Shown: positions 17,044-25,916 of the stretch, piece after piece | Layout: each line of letters starts with the position of its first letter | Numbering within the stretch: position 1 is the stretch's first letter | Assembly (NCBI GenBank): GCA_050293315.1 | Contig: JBNKMS010000023.1 | Coordinates: forward strand, 1-64,000 | Direction of reading: 5' to 3' | Source of the DNA: CBFDBF01 sp050293315 | GTDB taxonomy: Bacteria > Pseudomonadota > Gammaproteobacteria > Chromatiales > Chromatiaceae | Length of the DNA stretch: 64,000 nucleotides | Program-made: the position numbers and the translations under genes | Notes under the pieces: generated by a model | Seen by the model: only the letters and a program-made list of their open reading frames with translations | The model's database searches: none | Told to the model about the DNA's origin: nothing

Positions 17044-19895
17044 TGGCCAGGGCGGTCGATTTTAGTTCTGGTATCGGGCGTAAAGAGCTGCGGCTGGTAC
17101 AGCGTCGCTTTCGCGGGCTACAGCGTGAGCGTCTGCGCCGGATTGCCGAGGAGCTGACCCCACGGCAGCAGGATTATCTAAATCTGTTGCCCCTGCTGTG
17201 CCATATTAACCACCCGGCGCTGCCAGGGTTCAGCGGGAGTGAGGCGCCGGCAGGTATCCCTGATTTTTCGCCCTCGAAAAAAATACTTAGGGTTGCGCGT
17301 AAATTCAGCAGCAGTTTCTCCTATAAAAAACGGGCGCTACGACGTTACCCGATACAGGGGGTCTACCTGATGGGGAGTATCGGCAGTATCGCCCACTCCT
17401 CTGGTAGTGACCTTGATGTCTGGCTCTGTTACGACAGCATACTTTCCAATGAGCAGGTGGTTGCCCTGCGGCATAAGGCGGATGCGCTTGAGGCGTGGGG
17501 CAATGAGCTTAGTCTGGAGGTGCATATATTCGTTATGGATCCAGTCGCCTTTCGCTCGGGTGACCGCGAGGCGCTCTCTCGTGAGAGCAGTGGATCTACC
17601 CAAAGGCATCTGTTGCTGGAGGAGTTTTATCGTACCGGTATCCTGTTGGCGGGGCGCTATCCTATCTGGTGGCTGGTGCCGCCGGAAGAGGAGGGCAACT
17701 ACACCAAATATGTTGAGATGTTGCTACGTAAGCGCTTCGTCGATGGGCGTGACTGTATCGATTTTGGTGGTCTGGATGGGGACACTCCGGCAGATGAGTT
17801 TTTTGGGGCAGCACACTGGCAGCTCTACAAAGGGATAGAGTCGCCCTACAAGGCGATGCTCAAGCTGTTGTTGATCGAGGCCTACTCTCGTGATTACCCA
17901 TCTATTCGCTGGCTCTGTCAAAGTACCAAAGAGGCCCTGTACAGTGGCAATCTGAGCGTGGATGAGCTGGATCCTTATCTGTTGCTCTATCGACGGGTGG
18001 AGCAGTATCTGTCGGACAGGGGGCAACCGGAGCGTCTGGAGTTGGCTCGTCGCTGTTTCTATTTTAAATCGGAGCAGCGTCTTAGCCTGCCAAACCGCAA
18101 AAAAGAGGAGCCCTGGCAGAGGGAGCTGCTCAGTGCGCTTACCGAAGAGTGGGGTTGGGACAGGGCCGCCCTGATCCTCCAGGATAGTCGCCGCAGGTGG
18201 AAGATCGACCGGGTGTTGCAGGAGCGTGCTACCCTGGTGCGCGAGCTTACCAACGGTTATCGGGTGCTGACAGAGTTCTCCCGCGCCTATGCCGCCTCCG
18301 GCCAGATTGACCCGGAGGAGCTGAATCTGCTGGGGAGAAAACTCTACACCGCCATGGAGAGACAACCCGGCAAGATCGATAGCATCAATCCGGGGATATC
18401 AGATGACCTGGCAGAGCCGTATGTCTCCCTCCACTTTCAGCACAACACCTCTGGTGAGGAGTGCTGGCTACTGTTTCGGGGGGAGGTCAATATCGATGCC
18501 GCTGCTAAAGACAGTCCGGTCAAGACGACCAACAGCCTCATCGAGATGCTCTGTTGGATCCATCTGAACGGTATCGTCGGTCGGGGGACGGTAGTGGCGC
18601 TATTCCCGGAGGATGTCCCGGTTGGCCCGGGAGAGATCCATTCGCTACTGAACGCCCTGCGGCATCACTACCCATTTGGCCAACAGCGGCACATAGGGAT
18701 GCAGGCATTGTCGCAGCCCGCATATGCTATCCACTGCACCCTGTTTGTTAATACCGGCATCGACCCGATGGCGCACCTCTCCAAGGCAGGGAAGCAGCTT
18801 ACCAGCGATCGGAGCAATCCCTTAAGCTTTGGTTCGGCCCACATCTGCCTGATAGAGAGCGTAGAGGCGCTGCTGGTGACCAGTTGGGGTGAGGTGCTGA
18901 TAACCAGGCACTTGGGGGCGGATGGGTTGGCGGAGTATCTCTGCCGCTATCTGCAAATGACCCTGGGCAACCGTCCGGATGAGGAGGCGCCCGAGGTGGA
19001 GGCGTATGGATTCTCTTCCATTAGGGCAACTACCATCGCGCGGCGGGCGGCACAGCTCTGCAATGATATGTGCCGTAGCTTCGGGCCAGATGGAGCGGGT
19101 CTGGATAGTCGTTATGTCTATCAGGTTGGTGATAGCTACTATCTAATAGAGAGGGCGGCGAAGGAGTTCGTTGCATCGTCAGCATCTTCCAAAGGGAGGT
19201 TGACGCAGATGCTGGGGCAGGCCGTGAATCGTTTCCGGCCGTTGGTGATAGATGGCGATACCCTACAAGATACCCTGCTGCCAACCATCTATGAGTATAA
19301 CCAGGAGGGCGAGATACAGCTGTTTTATCACTGCAATCAGGGAAATATTGCGCTCTACATACTGGATGAGTATGGGGTGTTGTTTCAGCAGAATATCACC
19401 GGTAGCAGTGAGAGTCAGATGCTGGATCAACAGCAGCTGTTTTTTAACGCATTGGTGATGCTGCGTAGTCTGCGCTCAGAGCAGTATGATCAGCAGCAAT
19501 TGCTGGAACAGCCAGAGTATTACCGGGTAATGCGTGGCCGTGATGGTCTGTGGAAGATAAACAGACGGGCCCTGCAGCAGCGTCGCATAGGGGAGGAGTA
19601 TCTGGATCTCTGCCTGATCAGTGAGGGGCTGGATCTGGAGGACAGGCCCTATATGCTGATGTGTGGTAACCGGGAGTTTATCTCCCTGGAGTATGGCGCA
19701 GAGACCTTTCACGAGGTGGCACGCTATGTCTATAACCAGCGGGATGTTGGTGAGACATACCCCATATATTTGACCAGTCTTGAGCTGTCTGGCACGGCCC
19801 CGCAACAGGGCTGGAGCACCATTGAACTGCTCAATTTCAAAAAACGGGTAGAGACCCGCTTCAATCAAGCGCTTGCTGATATATTGGCAGAGTAG
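17043..19895 (+). CDS. cyaA: Class I adenylate cyclase
   Basis: A 950-residue class I (enterobacterial type) adenylate cyclase that makes cAMP from ATP. The nucleotidyltransferase-like catalytic region is marked by YLMGSIGSIAHSSGSDLD near residue 105 and a following DVWLCYD. The long C-terminal half is the regulatory region of the family. It begins within the stop codon of the degenerate GGDEF gene. The downstream order lptM-dapF-DUF484-xerC is as in Escherichia coli, where cyaA also precedes them, but cyaY is not seen here. Confidence 0.93.
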   Translation: MARAVDFSSGIGRKELRLVQRRFRGLQRERLRRIAEELTPRQQDYLNLLPLLCHINHPALPGFSGSEAPAGIPDFSPSKKILRVARKFSSSFSYKKRALRRYPIQGVYLMGSIGSIAHSSGSDLDVWLCYDSILSNEQVVALRHKADALEAWGNELSLEVHIFVMDPVAFRSGDREALSRESSGSTQRHLLLEEFYRTGILLAGRYPIWWLVPPEEEGNYTKYVEMLLRKRFVDGRDCIDFGGLDGDTPADEFFGAAHWQLYKGIESPYKAMLKLLLIEAYSRDYPSIRWLCQSTKEALYSGNLSVDELDPYLLLYRRVEQYLSDRGQPERLELARRCFYFKSEQRLSLPNRKKEEPWQRELLSALTEEWGWDRAALILQDSRRRWKIDRVLQERATLVRELTNGYRVLTEFSRAYAASGQIDPEELNLLGRKLYTAMERQPGKIDSINPGISDDLAEPYVSLHFQHNTSGEECWLLFRGEVNIDAAAKDSPVKTTNSLIEMLCWIHLNGIVGRGTVVALFPEDVPVGPGEIHSLLNALRHHYPFGQQRHIGMQALSQPAYAIHCTLFVNTGIDPMAHLSKAGKQLTSDRSNPLSFGSAHICLIESVEALLVTSWGEVLITRHLGADGLAEYLCRYLQMTLGNRPDEEAPEVEAYGFSSIRATTIARRAAQLCNDMCRSFGPDGAGLDSRYVYQVGDSYYLIERAAKEFVASSASSKGRLTQMLGQAVNRFRPLVIDGDTLQDTLLPTIYEYNQEGEIQLFYHCNQGNIALYILDEYGVLFQQNITGSSESQMLDQQQLFFNALVMLRSLRSEQYDQQQLLEQPEYYRVMRGRDGLWKINRRALQQRRIGEEYLDLCLISEGLDLEDRPYMLMCGNREFISLEYGAETFHEVARYVYNQRDVGETYPIYLTSLELSGTAPQQGWSTIELLNFKKRVETRFNQALADILAE

Positions 19896-19909
19896 TAGTC
19901 TTTAGGGGC

Positions 19910-19941
19910 CTCTAAAAACGCCTTCCATGGCACTTTTAGAG
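19910..19941 (+). terminator. Inverted repeat after cyaA
   Basis: CTCTAAAA (19910-19917) pairs with TTTTAGAG (19934-19941) around a 16-base loop, just after the cyaA stop. There is no T tract, so it may be a weak terminator or processing site before lptM. Confidence 0.35.
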
Positions 19942-19982
19942 ACGCCTTTAGCTATATTTGCTCAATACTAGAGAGGACCGTA

Positions 19983-20126
19983 ATGCCCATCTATCGCCGT
20001 ATTTTGCCCTGGACACTCATAGTGCTGTTACTTACCACAAGCCTGCTCACCGCTTGCGGGCAGAAGGGCGACCTCTACCGACCGGGAGATGGGTCCAAGC
20101 AGGAAGAGGCAGACAAAGGTAGATAA
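19983..20126 (+). CDS. lptM: LptM/YifL-type small lipoprotein
   Basis: A 47-residue lipoprotein. A signal peptide ends in the lipobox LLTAC with acylated C25, followed by the family signature GQKGDLYRP. In E. coli this protein (LptM, formerly YifL) helps mature the LPS translocon LptD. It lies directly upstream of dapF, as in E. coli. A GAGAGGACC ribosome site precedes the ATG. Confidence 0.9.
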   Translation: MPIYRRILPWTLIVLLLTTSLLTACGQKGDLYRPGDGSKQEEADKGR

Positions 20127-20147
20127 TAGCTCGGCGCACCTCCTTGC

Positions 20148-20975
20148 ATGAAGCTTGAATTCACCAAGATGCACGGTTTGGGCAACGATTTTGTTGTCAT
20201 TAATGCCATTGATCAAAAGGTAGATCTTGATAGCGAGCAGTGCCGCTATATCGCCGATCGCCATTTCGGGGTGGGTTGTGACCAGATACTGCTGGTAGAA
20301 CCCGCACGTGAAAATGGCATGGATTTCTACTATCGTATATTTAATGCGGATGGTTCGGAGGTGGAGCAGTGCGGTAATGGCGCTCGCTGTTTCGCCCAGT
20401 ATGTAAGGGCGCAGGGACTGACCGATCAGGAGGTGATTAATGTCGGCACCCTGGGGGGCAATATCCAGCTGCATATAAAAGGTGGCCTGGTACAGGTCGA
20501 TATGGGTCCTCCAGTGCTGGAGCCTGCAGAGATACCCTTTCAGGCCGAGCAGCAGGCAGCCAGCTACCCGCTGTTGGTGGATGGCGAGGAGTACCAGGTG
20601 GGCGCGGTCTCAATGGGTAACCCTCATGTTGTATTGCGGGTCGATGCTGTTGAGTCAGCTCCGGTAGCCACACTGGGACCACTGCTTGAGAGCCACCCCC
20701 GTTTCCCCCAGCGGGTCAATGTTGGGTTTATGCAGGTCTGCTCACTGCAACACATTCGACTGCGGGTGTTTGAGCGAGGTACGGGGGAGACCATGGCCTG
20801 TGGCACGGGGGCCTGTGCTGCCGTAGTTTGTGGTCAGTTGCAGGGACTCCTGGGGCGAGAGGTCAGGGTCTCTCTGCCAGGAGGCGATCTTATGATAGAG
20901 TGGGGCGGTGGTTCAGAGTCTGTCCAGATGAGTGGTCCGGCCGCTACGGTATATGAGGGGAAGATATCGCTATGA
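20148..20975 (+). CDS. dapF: Diaminopimelate epimerase
   Basis: A 275-residue cytoplasmic enzyme converting LL- to meso-diaminopimelate for lysine and peptidoglycan. The two catalytic cysteines are C75 (in EQCGNGARC) and C218 (in ACGTGAC). Its stop overlaps the start of the DUF484 gene by four bases. Normal length. Confidence 0.97.
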   Translation: MKLEFTKMHGLGNDFVVINAIDQKVDLDSEQCRYIADRHFGVGCDQILLVEPARENGMDFYYRIFNADGSEVEQCGNGARCFAQYVRAQGLTDQEVINVGTLGGNIQLHIKGGLVQVDMGPPVLEPAEIPFQAEQQAASYPLLVDGEEYQVGAVSMGNPHVVLRVDAVESAPVATLGPLLESHPRFPQRVNVGFMQVCSLQHIRLRVFERGTGETMACGTGACAAVVCGQLQGLLGREVRVSLPGGDLMIEWGGGSESVQMSGPAATVYEGKISL

Positions 20976-21649
20976 GTCAACAACCAGAAGAGGTCAGGCA
21001 GGAAGAGGATCTGGAGCAGACAGTGGCCGCCTACCTGGCATCCAACCCGGGTTTCTTCAATCGTAATCCAGAATTGCTGCAGCAGCTGGATATTCCCCAC
21101 CAGAGCTATGGTGCGACCTCTCTTGTTGAGCGTCAGGTTAAGAGCCTGCGGGATGCGGTGGCAACGTACAAGCAGCAACTGCAGGATCTTATTGCGGTAG
21201 CGCATGAGAACGAGCATATAAATCAGCGCCTGCACAGGCTTACCCTGACCCTGCTTGATGCAGTCGATTTCGATGATGCCGTCAGCCTGCTGCAGGAGAC
21301 GCTACACAGCGATTTTGATGCAGAGGCGGTAGAGCTGCATCTGCTCCCCGCAGACTTTTGTGAGTCCCCCCATTCAGGATTGGATGAGTTTCGCCCCCTC
21401 ATAGATCAGGGCAGATCATGGTGCGGACAGTTGGAGACCGACCGACTGGAGTACCTGTTTGGCACCCAGGCGGAGCGGGTCCACTCAACGGCGATAATCC
21501 CGCTGCAGGGAGAGGGGCTCCTCGGGATTCTTGCAATCGGCAGTCGTGACCGGCAGCGCTTCCAACCGCAGATGGGCACCGAGTACCTGACCCGTCTGGG
21601 AGAGATCATCAGTAAGACTCTGGAGGTGGTGTCGGACCCTGAGTCCTAG
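20972..21649 (+). CDS. DUF484 (GAF-like) family protein
   Basis: A 225-residue protein of the DUF484 family, found between dapF and xerC in many gammaproteobacteria. The N-terminal part has the family segment VAAYLASNPGFFNRNPELL, then a coiled coil and a GAF-like domain. No function is established; a sensory or structural role is inferred from the fold. It is translationally coupled to dapF and ends four bases before xerC. Confidence 0.88.
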   Translation: MSQQPEEVRQEEDLEQTVAAYLASNPGFFNRNPELLQQLDIPHQSYGATSLVERQVKSLRDAVATYKQQLQDLIAVAHENEHINQRLHRLTLTLLDAVDFDDAVSLLQETLHSDFDAEAVELHLLPADFCESPHSGLDEFRPLIDQGRSWCGQLETDRLEYLFGTQAERVHSTAIIPLQGEGLLGILAIGSRDRQRFQPQMGTEYLTRLGEIISKTLEVVSDPES

Positions 21650-21653
21650 CCTA

Positions 21654-22598
21654 ATGAGCGACGCACCACGCCTACAGGAGTGGGTGGATCGCTTTCTGCA
21701 ACACCTGCGTCACGAGCGCAGACTCTCTCAACACACAGTAGACAACTACAGTCGTGATCTGCAACGGATCATGCAGTGGTGTCTACAGCAGGGGATTACC
21801 GCCTGGGGTCAGCTACAGCAGCATCAGCTGCGCCGCTTTGTGGCCGCCCGCCACCGTCATGGCCTGTCTGGCAAAAGCCTGCAGCGTGAGCTATCGGCAC
21901 TGCGTGGACTCTATCGTTATCTGCTGCGCGAGGGCGAGGCCGAGAATAGCCCGGCCCAGGGTCTGCGCGCCCCCAAATCGGGGCAGCGCCTACCGGTAAC
22001 CCTGGACGCCGACCAGCTGGACAGCCTGTTGCAGAGTACCGGCGATAGCCCTCTGGAGCTGCGTGACCTGGCAGTCATGGAGCTGCTCTATTCTTCCGGA
22101 CTGCGACTGGCGGAGTTGGTGGCGTTGGATCTGGGGGCGATCGATCCGGATGGCGATGATGATCTTGAGGTCATCGGCAAGGGCAACCGGGGGCGCCACG
22201 TCCCGGTTGGGCGCAAGGCGCGCCAGGCGCTGCAGCGGTGGCTCGCGGTCCGCGGTGATCTGGCGACGCCGGATGAGACGGCGCTGTTTGTTAGTCGGCG
22301 GGGCAGACGTATCCACCCCAGGACCCTGCAACAGCGACTACAGCGTTGGGCCCTACAGCATGGCGCCAACCGTGGTTTGCATCCACACATGCTGCGCCAC
22401 TCCTTTGCCAGCCATCTACTGGAGTCATCCGGTGACCTGCGGGCGGTACAGGAGCTGCTTGGCCACAGCGATATAAGCACTACCCAGATCTATACCCACC
22501 TCGACTTCCAGCACCTGGCCCAGGTATACGATGCGGCCCATCCCCGTGCAAAGAAGAAGGCAGGCAAACATGGGGCGTCCAAAGAGGAGAGCGAATAG
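21654..22598 (+). CDS. xerC: Tyrosine recombinase XerC
   Basis: A 314-residue tyrosine recombinase that, with XerD, resolves chromosome dimers at dif. All catalytic residues are visible: R151, K176, H245, R248, H271 and nucleophile Y280. The N-terminal SAM-like DNA-binding domain occupies the first 100 residues. The dapF-DUF484-xerC order is the conserved one, which separates it from XerD and from phage integrases. Confidence 0.95.
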   Translation: MSDAPRLQEWVDRFLQHLRHERRLSQHTVDNYSRDLQRIMQWCLQQGITAWGQLQQHQLRRFVAARHRHGLSGKSLQRELSALRGLYRYLLREGEAENSPAQGLRAPKSGQRLPVTLDADQLDSLLQSTGDSPLELRDLAVMELLYSSGLRLAELVALDLGAIDPDGDDDLEVIGKGNRGRHVPVGRKARQALQRWLAVRGDLATPDETALFVSRRGRRIHPRTLQQRLQRWALQHGANRGLHPHMLRHSFASHLLESSGDLRAVQELLGHSDISTTQIYTHLDFQHLAQVYDAAHPRAKKKAGKHGASKEESE

Positions 22599-22671
22599 CG
22601 TAGTGGATCCCTGATACATTTTGGGGACGTCACTATTAGCACCAGCTGAAAGCAAACGCCTATCTCTGCTA

Positions 22672-22700
22672 TTGACGCTTATTTTACCCTTTGATCTAAT
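22672..22700 (+). promoter_or_regulatory. Promoter of the PEP-CTERM-type gene
   Basis: TTGACG (22672-22677) and TCTAAT (22695-22700) are separated by 17 bases. The start codon is 108 bases further on, leaving a leader of about 100 bases. Confidence 0.5.
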
Positions 22701-22808
22701 GTCTGAGGCCGCTATCAAAAAAATAAATACTGAGGCATGAGAGGAGTACTAAACTCTCCCTTATTATTTATTGGCATAGCTAGGAGTTTTATTTATAAGG
22801 AGAAAGAC

Positions 22809-23381
22809 ATGAGATCATTATTTGGTTTTTTGCTTCTATTTGCGTCCTTCACCCTGCAAGCTACTACCTACACAGGTTCAGTCCTGCTTGACGACAGTGG
22901 AATAGTTTCTAACTCAGGTGACATGTGGGGGCAGAATATACAGGCTGGTGATTCGGTCGTTTTAACTGGATCAACAATAGGCAATGACTATTGGATTAAT
23001 CATGATCCCTATATGTGGATCGCAATATACGTACTATCTAGTGGCGACAGATTGGGTAACACTTATCTATCACTGTTTAATGATGGCGCCTTGGTGGATG
23101 CGGGGTCCGATCTTGGAGGGCTCAGTCAGTATGTGCATATTGGACAAGGCATCGGCGGCTTAGTGCCAGACACTATTTTTGATTCCTTTATACTTACTTA
23201 TGAACTTACCAGCTCTTCTGTCGGTAATAATGTTCTGGATGCTAATTATTTTCTTGATCCTGCTGGTTTGAACGCTGGTGTCGAATATGTAGCAGGTGCC
23301 GTTCCTGTTCCTGCCGCGATTTGGCTGTTCGGTTCTGGTCTGCTTGGATTGATTGGATACTCGCGCCGTACAAGTACATAG
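22809..23381 (+). CDS. Secreted protein with PEP-CTERM-like sorting tail
   Basis: A 190-residue protein of unknown function. It has an N-terminal signal peptide (LFGFLLLFASFTLQA) and a C-terminal sorting signal: VPVPAAIWLF, a hydrophobic segment LFGSGLLGLIGY and a basic end RR. This tripartite tail is typical of PEP-CTERM/VPxPA proteins processed by an exosortase. The middle is rich in Gly, Ser, Asp and Asn and lacks Cys, as in extracellular matrix or sheath proteins. ATG 22809 follows AAGGAGAAAG; the frame is open 24 codons further up. It is more AT-rich than its neighbours and has its own promoter and terminator. No exosortase gene is in the window. Confidence 0.75.
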   Translation: MRSLFGFLLLFASFTLQATTYTGSVLLDDSGIVSNSGDMWGQNIQAGDSVVLTGSTIGNDYWINHDPYMWIAIYVLSSGDRLGNTYLSLFNDGALVDAGSDLGGLSQYVHIGQGIGGLVPDTIFDSFILTYELTSSSVGNNVLDANYFLDPAGLNAGVEYVAGAVPVPAAIWLFGSGLLGLIGYSRRTST

Positions 23382-23405
23382 AGCCAATTCTGATTTTGAA
23401 GAAAT

Positions 23406-23441
23406 ATTAAGGCGGCATTATTATGCCGCCTTAATTATTTT
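23406..23441. terminator. Bidirectional terminator
   Basis: A perfect 13-base-pair stem (ATTAAGGCGGCAT with its complement) closed by TATT spans 23406-23435 and is followed by a T-rich run. It serves the PEP-CTERM gene on the plus strand and the converging small gene on the minus strand, whose stop codon overlaps the stem. Confidence 0.85.
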
Positions 23442-23692
23442 TCGCACGAATCAGCAGAACAACCCCTGGGGTTTCCGCGTGTGCCCCCTCCAATAACAAA
23501 AAAGGTTATGGCGCTTGCCAGCAGTGCCACAAGCACTAGTAGTGGCCACAACGCACCCGCGATCTCCCACTGTACCGCCACCGGCATCCACTCGTCTGCC
23601 CCTGCCGCTACAGAGAGGCGGTGTTCATCCAATACCCAGTCGCTATAGATGAAAAATAGTCCGATCAAGAACGCATAGATGGCACGGCACAT
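23435..23692 (-). CDS. Small membrane protein, unknown function
   Basis: An 85-residue protein with an N-terminal hydrophobic segment (about residues 4-17), a second one at about 48-68, and a polar end with two cysteines (GCSADSCEK). I do not recognise the family. Support comes from a placement that fits the bidirectional terminator and from membrane-type composition. Coding status is likely but not certain. Confidence 0.5.
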   Translation of the reverse strand: MCRAIYAFLIGLFFIYSDWVLDEHRLSVAAGADEWMPVAVQWEIAGALWPLLVLVALLASAITFFVIGGGTRGNPRGCSADSCEK

Positions 23693-23823
23693 ATCTGCAT
23701 ACTCTCTATTGGTGGCTGTATGACCCCACTAATCTAACAGAGACTTATGGTTGACGACTATAGTCTCACTGGGCACCCACATCGGCTCAATCCCCGAACC
23801 TATGGGGAATATTCAAGTTTACT

Positions 23824-23847
23824 GGTTCCCATGCGAGCGCATGGGAA
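23824..23847. repeat. Short palindromic repeat (REP-like hairpin)
   Basis: GTTCCCATGCG and its exact complement CGCATGGGAAC flank two bases (AG). Such GTTCCC...GGGAAC hairpins are dispersed intergenic elements in many gammaproteobacteria. It sits in the 246-base gap before the HDOD gene. Only one copy is in this window. Confidence 0.55.
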
Positions 23848-23938
23848 CGAGGTTATTTAGCTCGCAGTTGTCTTATTTTGACTAAAGCCTACGGTATATC
23901 TGCCGAATAAGGACATTAGAGCCAAGATATGGATCATC

Positions 23939-25714
23939 ATGACAATACCCATTGAGAAGCTAAAACCCACCCAACTACCGAGCCCCCCTCAAGGGGCGCT
24001 ACAGGTGATGCATGCCTGTACCCAGGAGAACTGCGACGCCCATCTTCTGAGTGATCTGGTAATCAAGGACCCGGTCCTGACCGTAGAACTGCTGCGCATC
24101 ACCAACTCCGCCTATTTTGGCTTTGCCGAGGGCATCACCTCGGTGGCGCATGCCATCACCATCATCGGCCAGCATGCGTTGCGCAATATGGCGCTCTGTA
24201 TCGCTATGAAAGAGGCATTGGGGCCGGATCAGCTGCCCGCCTTCCCCGTTACTGAGTTCTGGGAGGGCTCTCTACGTCGCGGGGTCTGTGCCAGACAGTT
24301 GGCAGAGCTGGTGAATATTGATGGCGACACCGGTTTCACCACCGGACTGCTGCAGGATTTCGGTCTGCTGGTGCTGTTCTATCTCAACCACAATCGAATC
24401 AGTGAATGGCCGCAGTTGGCCCTGCTCGGGCCGGAGGAGCGCTCTACGTTGGAGTTGCAGCTTTTCGGTACCACCCACGATAGGGCCGGTCGGCTGGTTG
24501 CGCATAATTGGCAACTGCCCGAAGAGCTGCAGATCGCCATCGGCCACCACCACGGTCATCCACCTAATGATGCCTCCGAGTTGGCCAAGGAGACCTGCAA
24601 GTTGGCGCGATGTGCCGACTGGATGGCAGCCGTTTTTACTTGCGAGAACACCCGTGAGGCGGTACGGCGCTGCCGCGAGGTGTTGGCAGAGGAGTACGCC
24701 ATTGATGCAGCGCAGGCCGACAGGCTGTTGGACAGTGCCTCTGAGCAGATCAACGGTGCCGCCAATGCACTCGGTATTGAGATGAGCGAACAGCCGAGTT
24801 TCGATGAGCTGATTCACAAGGCAAATTTGTGCCTGGCCGAGGAGAATCTGACCTTTCAGGAGATGACCCTGCACCTGGAGCATGCGCTGGATGAGCGCGA
24901 CCGCAAGGCGGCCGACCTCAATCGGGAGCTGGGGCTTGCGCGTGAAGTGCAGCGTAGCCTGCTGCCGAGTGAGAAGGCCAACCAGTATGGACTAGTGGGT
25001 GTCAACGTCGCCGCCAAGGAGGTCTCTGGAGATTTCTACGACTTCTTTACCCTGCGCACCGGCAAGGTGGCCTTCTGTATCGCCGACGTTGCCGGTAAGG
25101 GCATGAATGCAGCTATGTTGATGGCCAAGACCAGCAGCCTGTTTCACTGTCTGGGGAAGAGCATCCACGACCCCGGTAAGCTGCTCGCTATGCTCAACAA
25201 CGAGATCGAAGAGACCTCCATCCGCGGTATGTTTGTCACCATGATCGCCGGTATTTACGACCCGGTGAGCCAGGAGATCATCATGGCCAATGCCGGCCAC
25301 CCGCCTGCCATCAAGATGCACGGTGTCATGCTGGTGGGGGAGTACCCGGCAACCGCGCCACCGCTCGGAATAGTGCCGCATATGGAGTTCAGCAGTACCC
25401 GTTTCAAACTCGGCAAAGACAACACCCTCTATCTATTTACGGACGGCCTTATCGAGGCGAAGATCAGCCCTACCGAACGCCTGGAGAGGGAAGGATTGCT
25501 GAAGCTGTTGTGTAAGTTTGACGAGAAAACTCCAACCGAGCGCCTACAGCGGATCGTTGGTGAGGTCCGCAAGGGGCAGAGAGAGATCGTGGATGATATT
25601 ACCCTGCTGCTGATAGAGCAGGAGCGTAATGCTCCCGGGCTTGCGGTAGGGTCTGGTACCTCCTCTGCAAACAGTGTTGGCATAGTGCGGACAAGTAAAA
25701 AGGGTGCGCATTAA
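23939..25714 (+). CDS. HDOD domain plus PP2C/SpoIIE-type phosphatase regulator
   Basis: A 591-residue cytoplasmic signalling protein. An N-terminal HDOD domain (about residues 10-270) is followed by a helical linker (about 280-335) and a SpoIIE/RsbU-type serine phosphatase domain (about 340-570). Metal-binding aspartates are visible in GDFYDF, ADVAGKGM and later DDITLL. Such phosphatases usually switch an anti-sigma-factor antagonist, but no STAS or anti-sigma gene is adjacent. HDOD domains are found in many motility and stress regulators. The gene stands alone between a REP-like repeat and hslV. Confidence 0.85.
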   Translation: MTIPIEKLKPTQLPSPPQGALQVMHACTQENCDAHLLSDLVIKDPVLTVELLRITNSAYFGFAEGITSVAHAITIIGQHALRNMALCIAMKEALGPDQLPAFPVTEFWEGSLRRGVCARQLAELVNIDGDTGFTTGLLQDFGLLVLFYLNHNRISEWPQLALLGPEERSTLELQLFGTTHDRAGRLVAHNWQLPEELQIAIGHHHGHPPNDASELAKETCKLARCADWMAAVFTCENTREAVRRCREVLAEEYAIDAAQADRLLDSASEQINGAANALGIEMSEQPSFDELIHKANLCLAEENLTFQEMTLHLEHALDERDRKAADLNRELGLAREVQRSLLPSEKANQYGLVGVNVAAKEVSGDFYDFFTLRTGKVAFCIADVAGKGMNAAMLMAKTSSLFHCLGKSIHDPGKLLAMLNNEIEETSIRGMFVTMIAGIYDPVSQEIIMANAGHPPAIKMHGVMLVGEYPATAPPLGIVPHMEFSSTRFKLGKDNTLYLFTDGLIEAKISPTERLEREGLLKLLCKFDEKTPTERLQRIVGEVRKGQREIVDDITLLLIEQERNAPGLAVGSGTSSANSVGIVRTSKKGAH

Positions 25715-25916
25715 TAATAATATTGCCCTTACTCCGCGGACGATCCTCTCGTCCATTCACCCAGTGCTACGCTCGCCACAATACCCAGCACCTGTACTAG
25801 GCATATAACACGTAATACCTGTGGGAATAACAGCGTGGCGACAGAGAGTTGTTTCTTCGCATCACGCGGCCAACTCTTATACAATAGGCCGTTCCATCAG
25901 GTGGGGAGCAACCTAT

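Noticed and set aside
25821..25916. N-terminal extension of hslV
   Set aside because: The extension would place the catalytic threonine far from the N-terminus; ATG 25917 gives the usual short leader.
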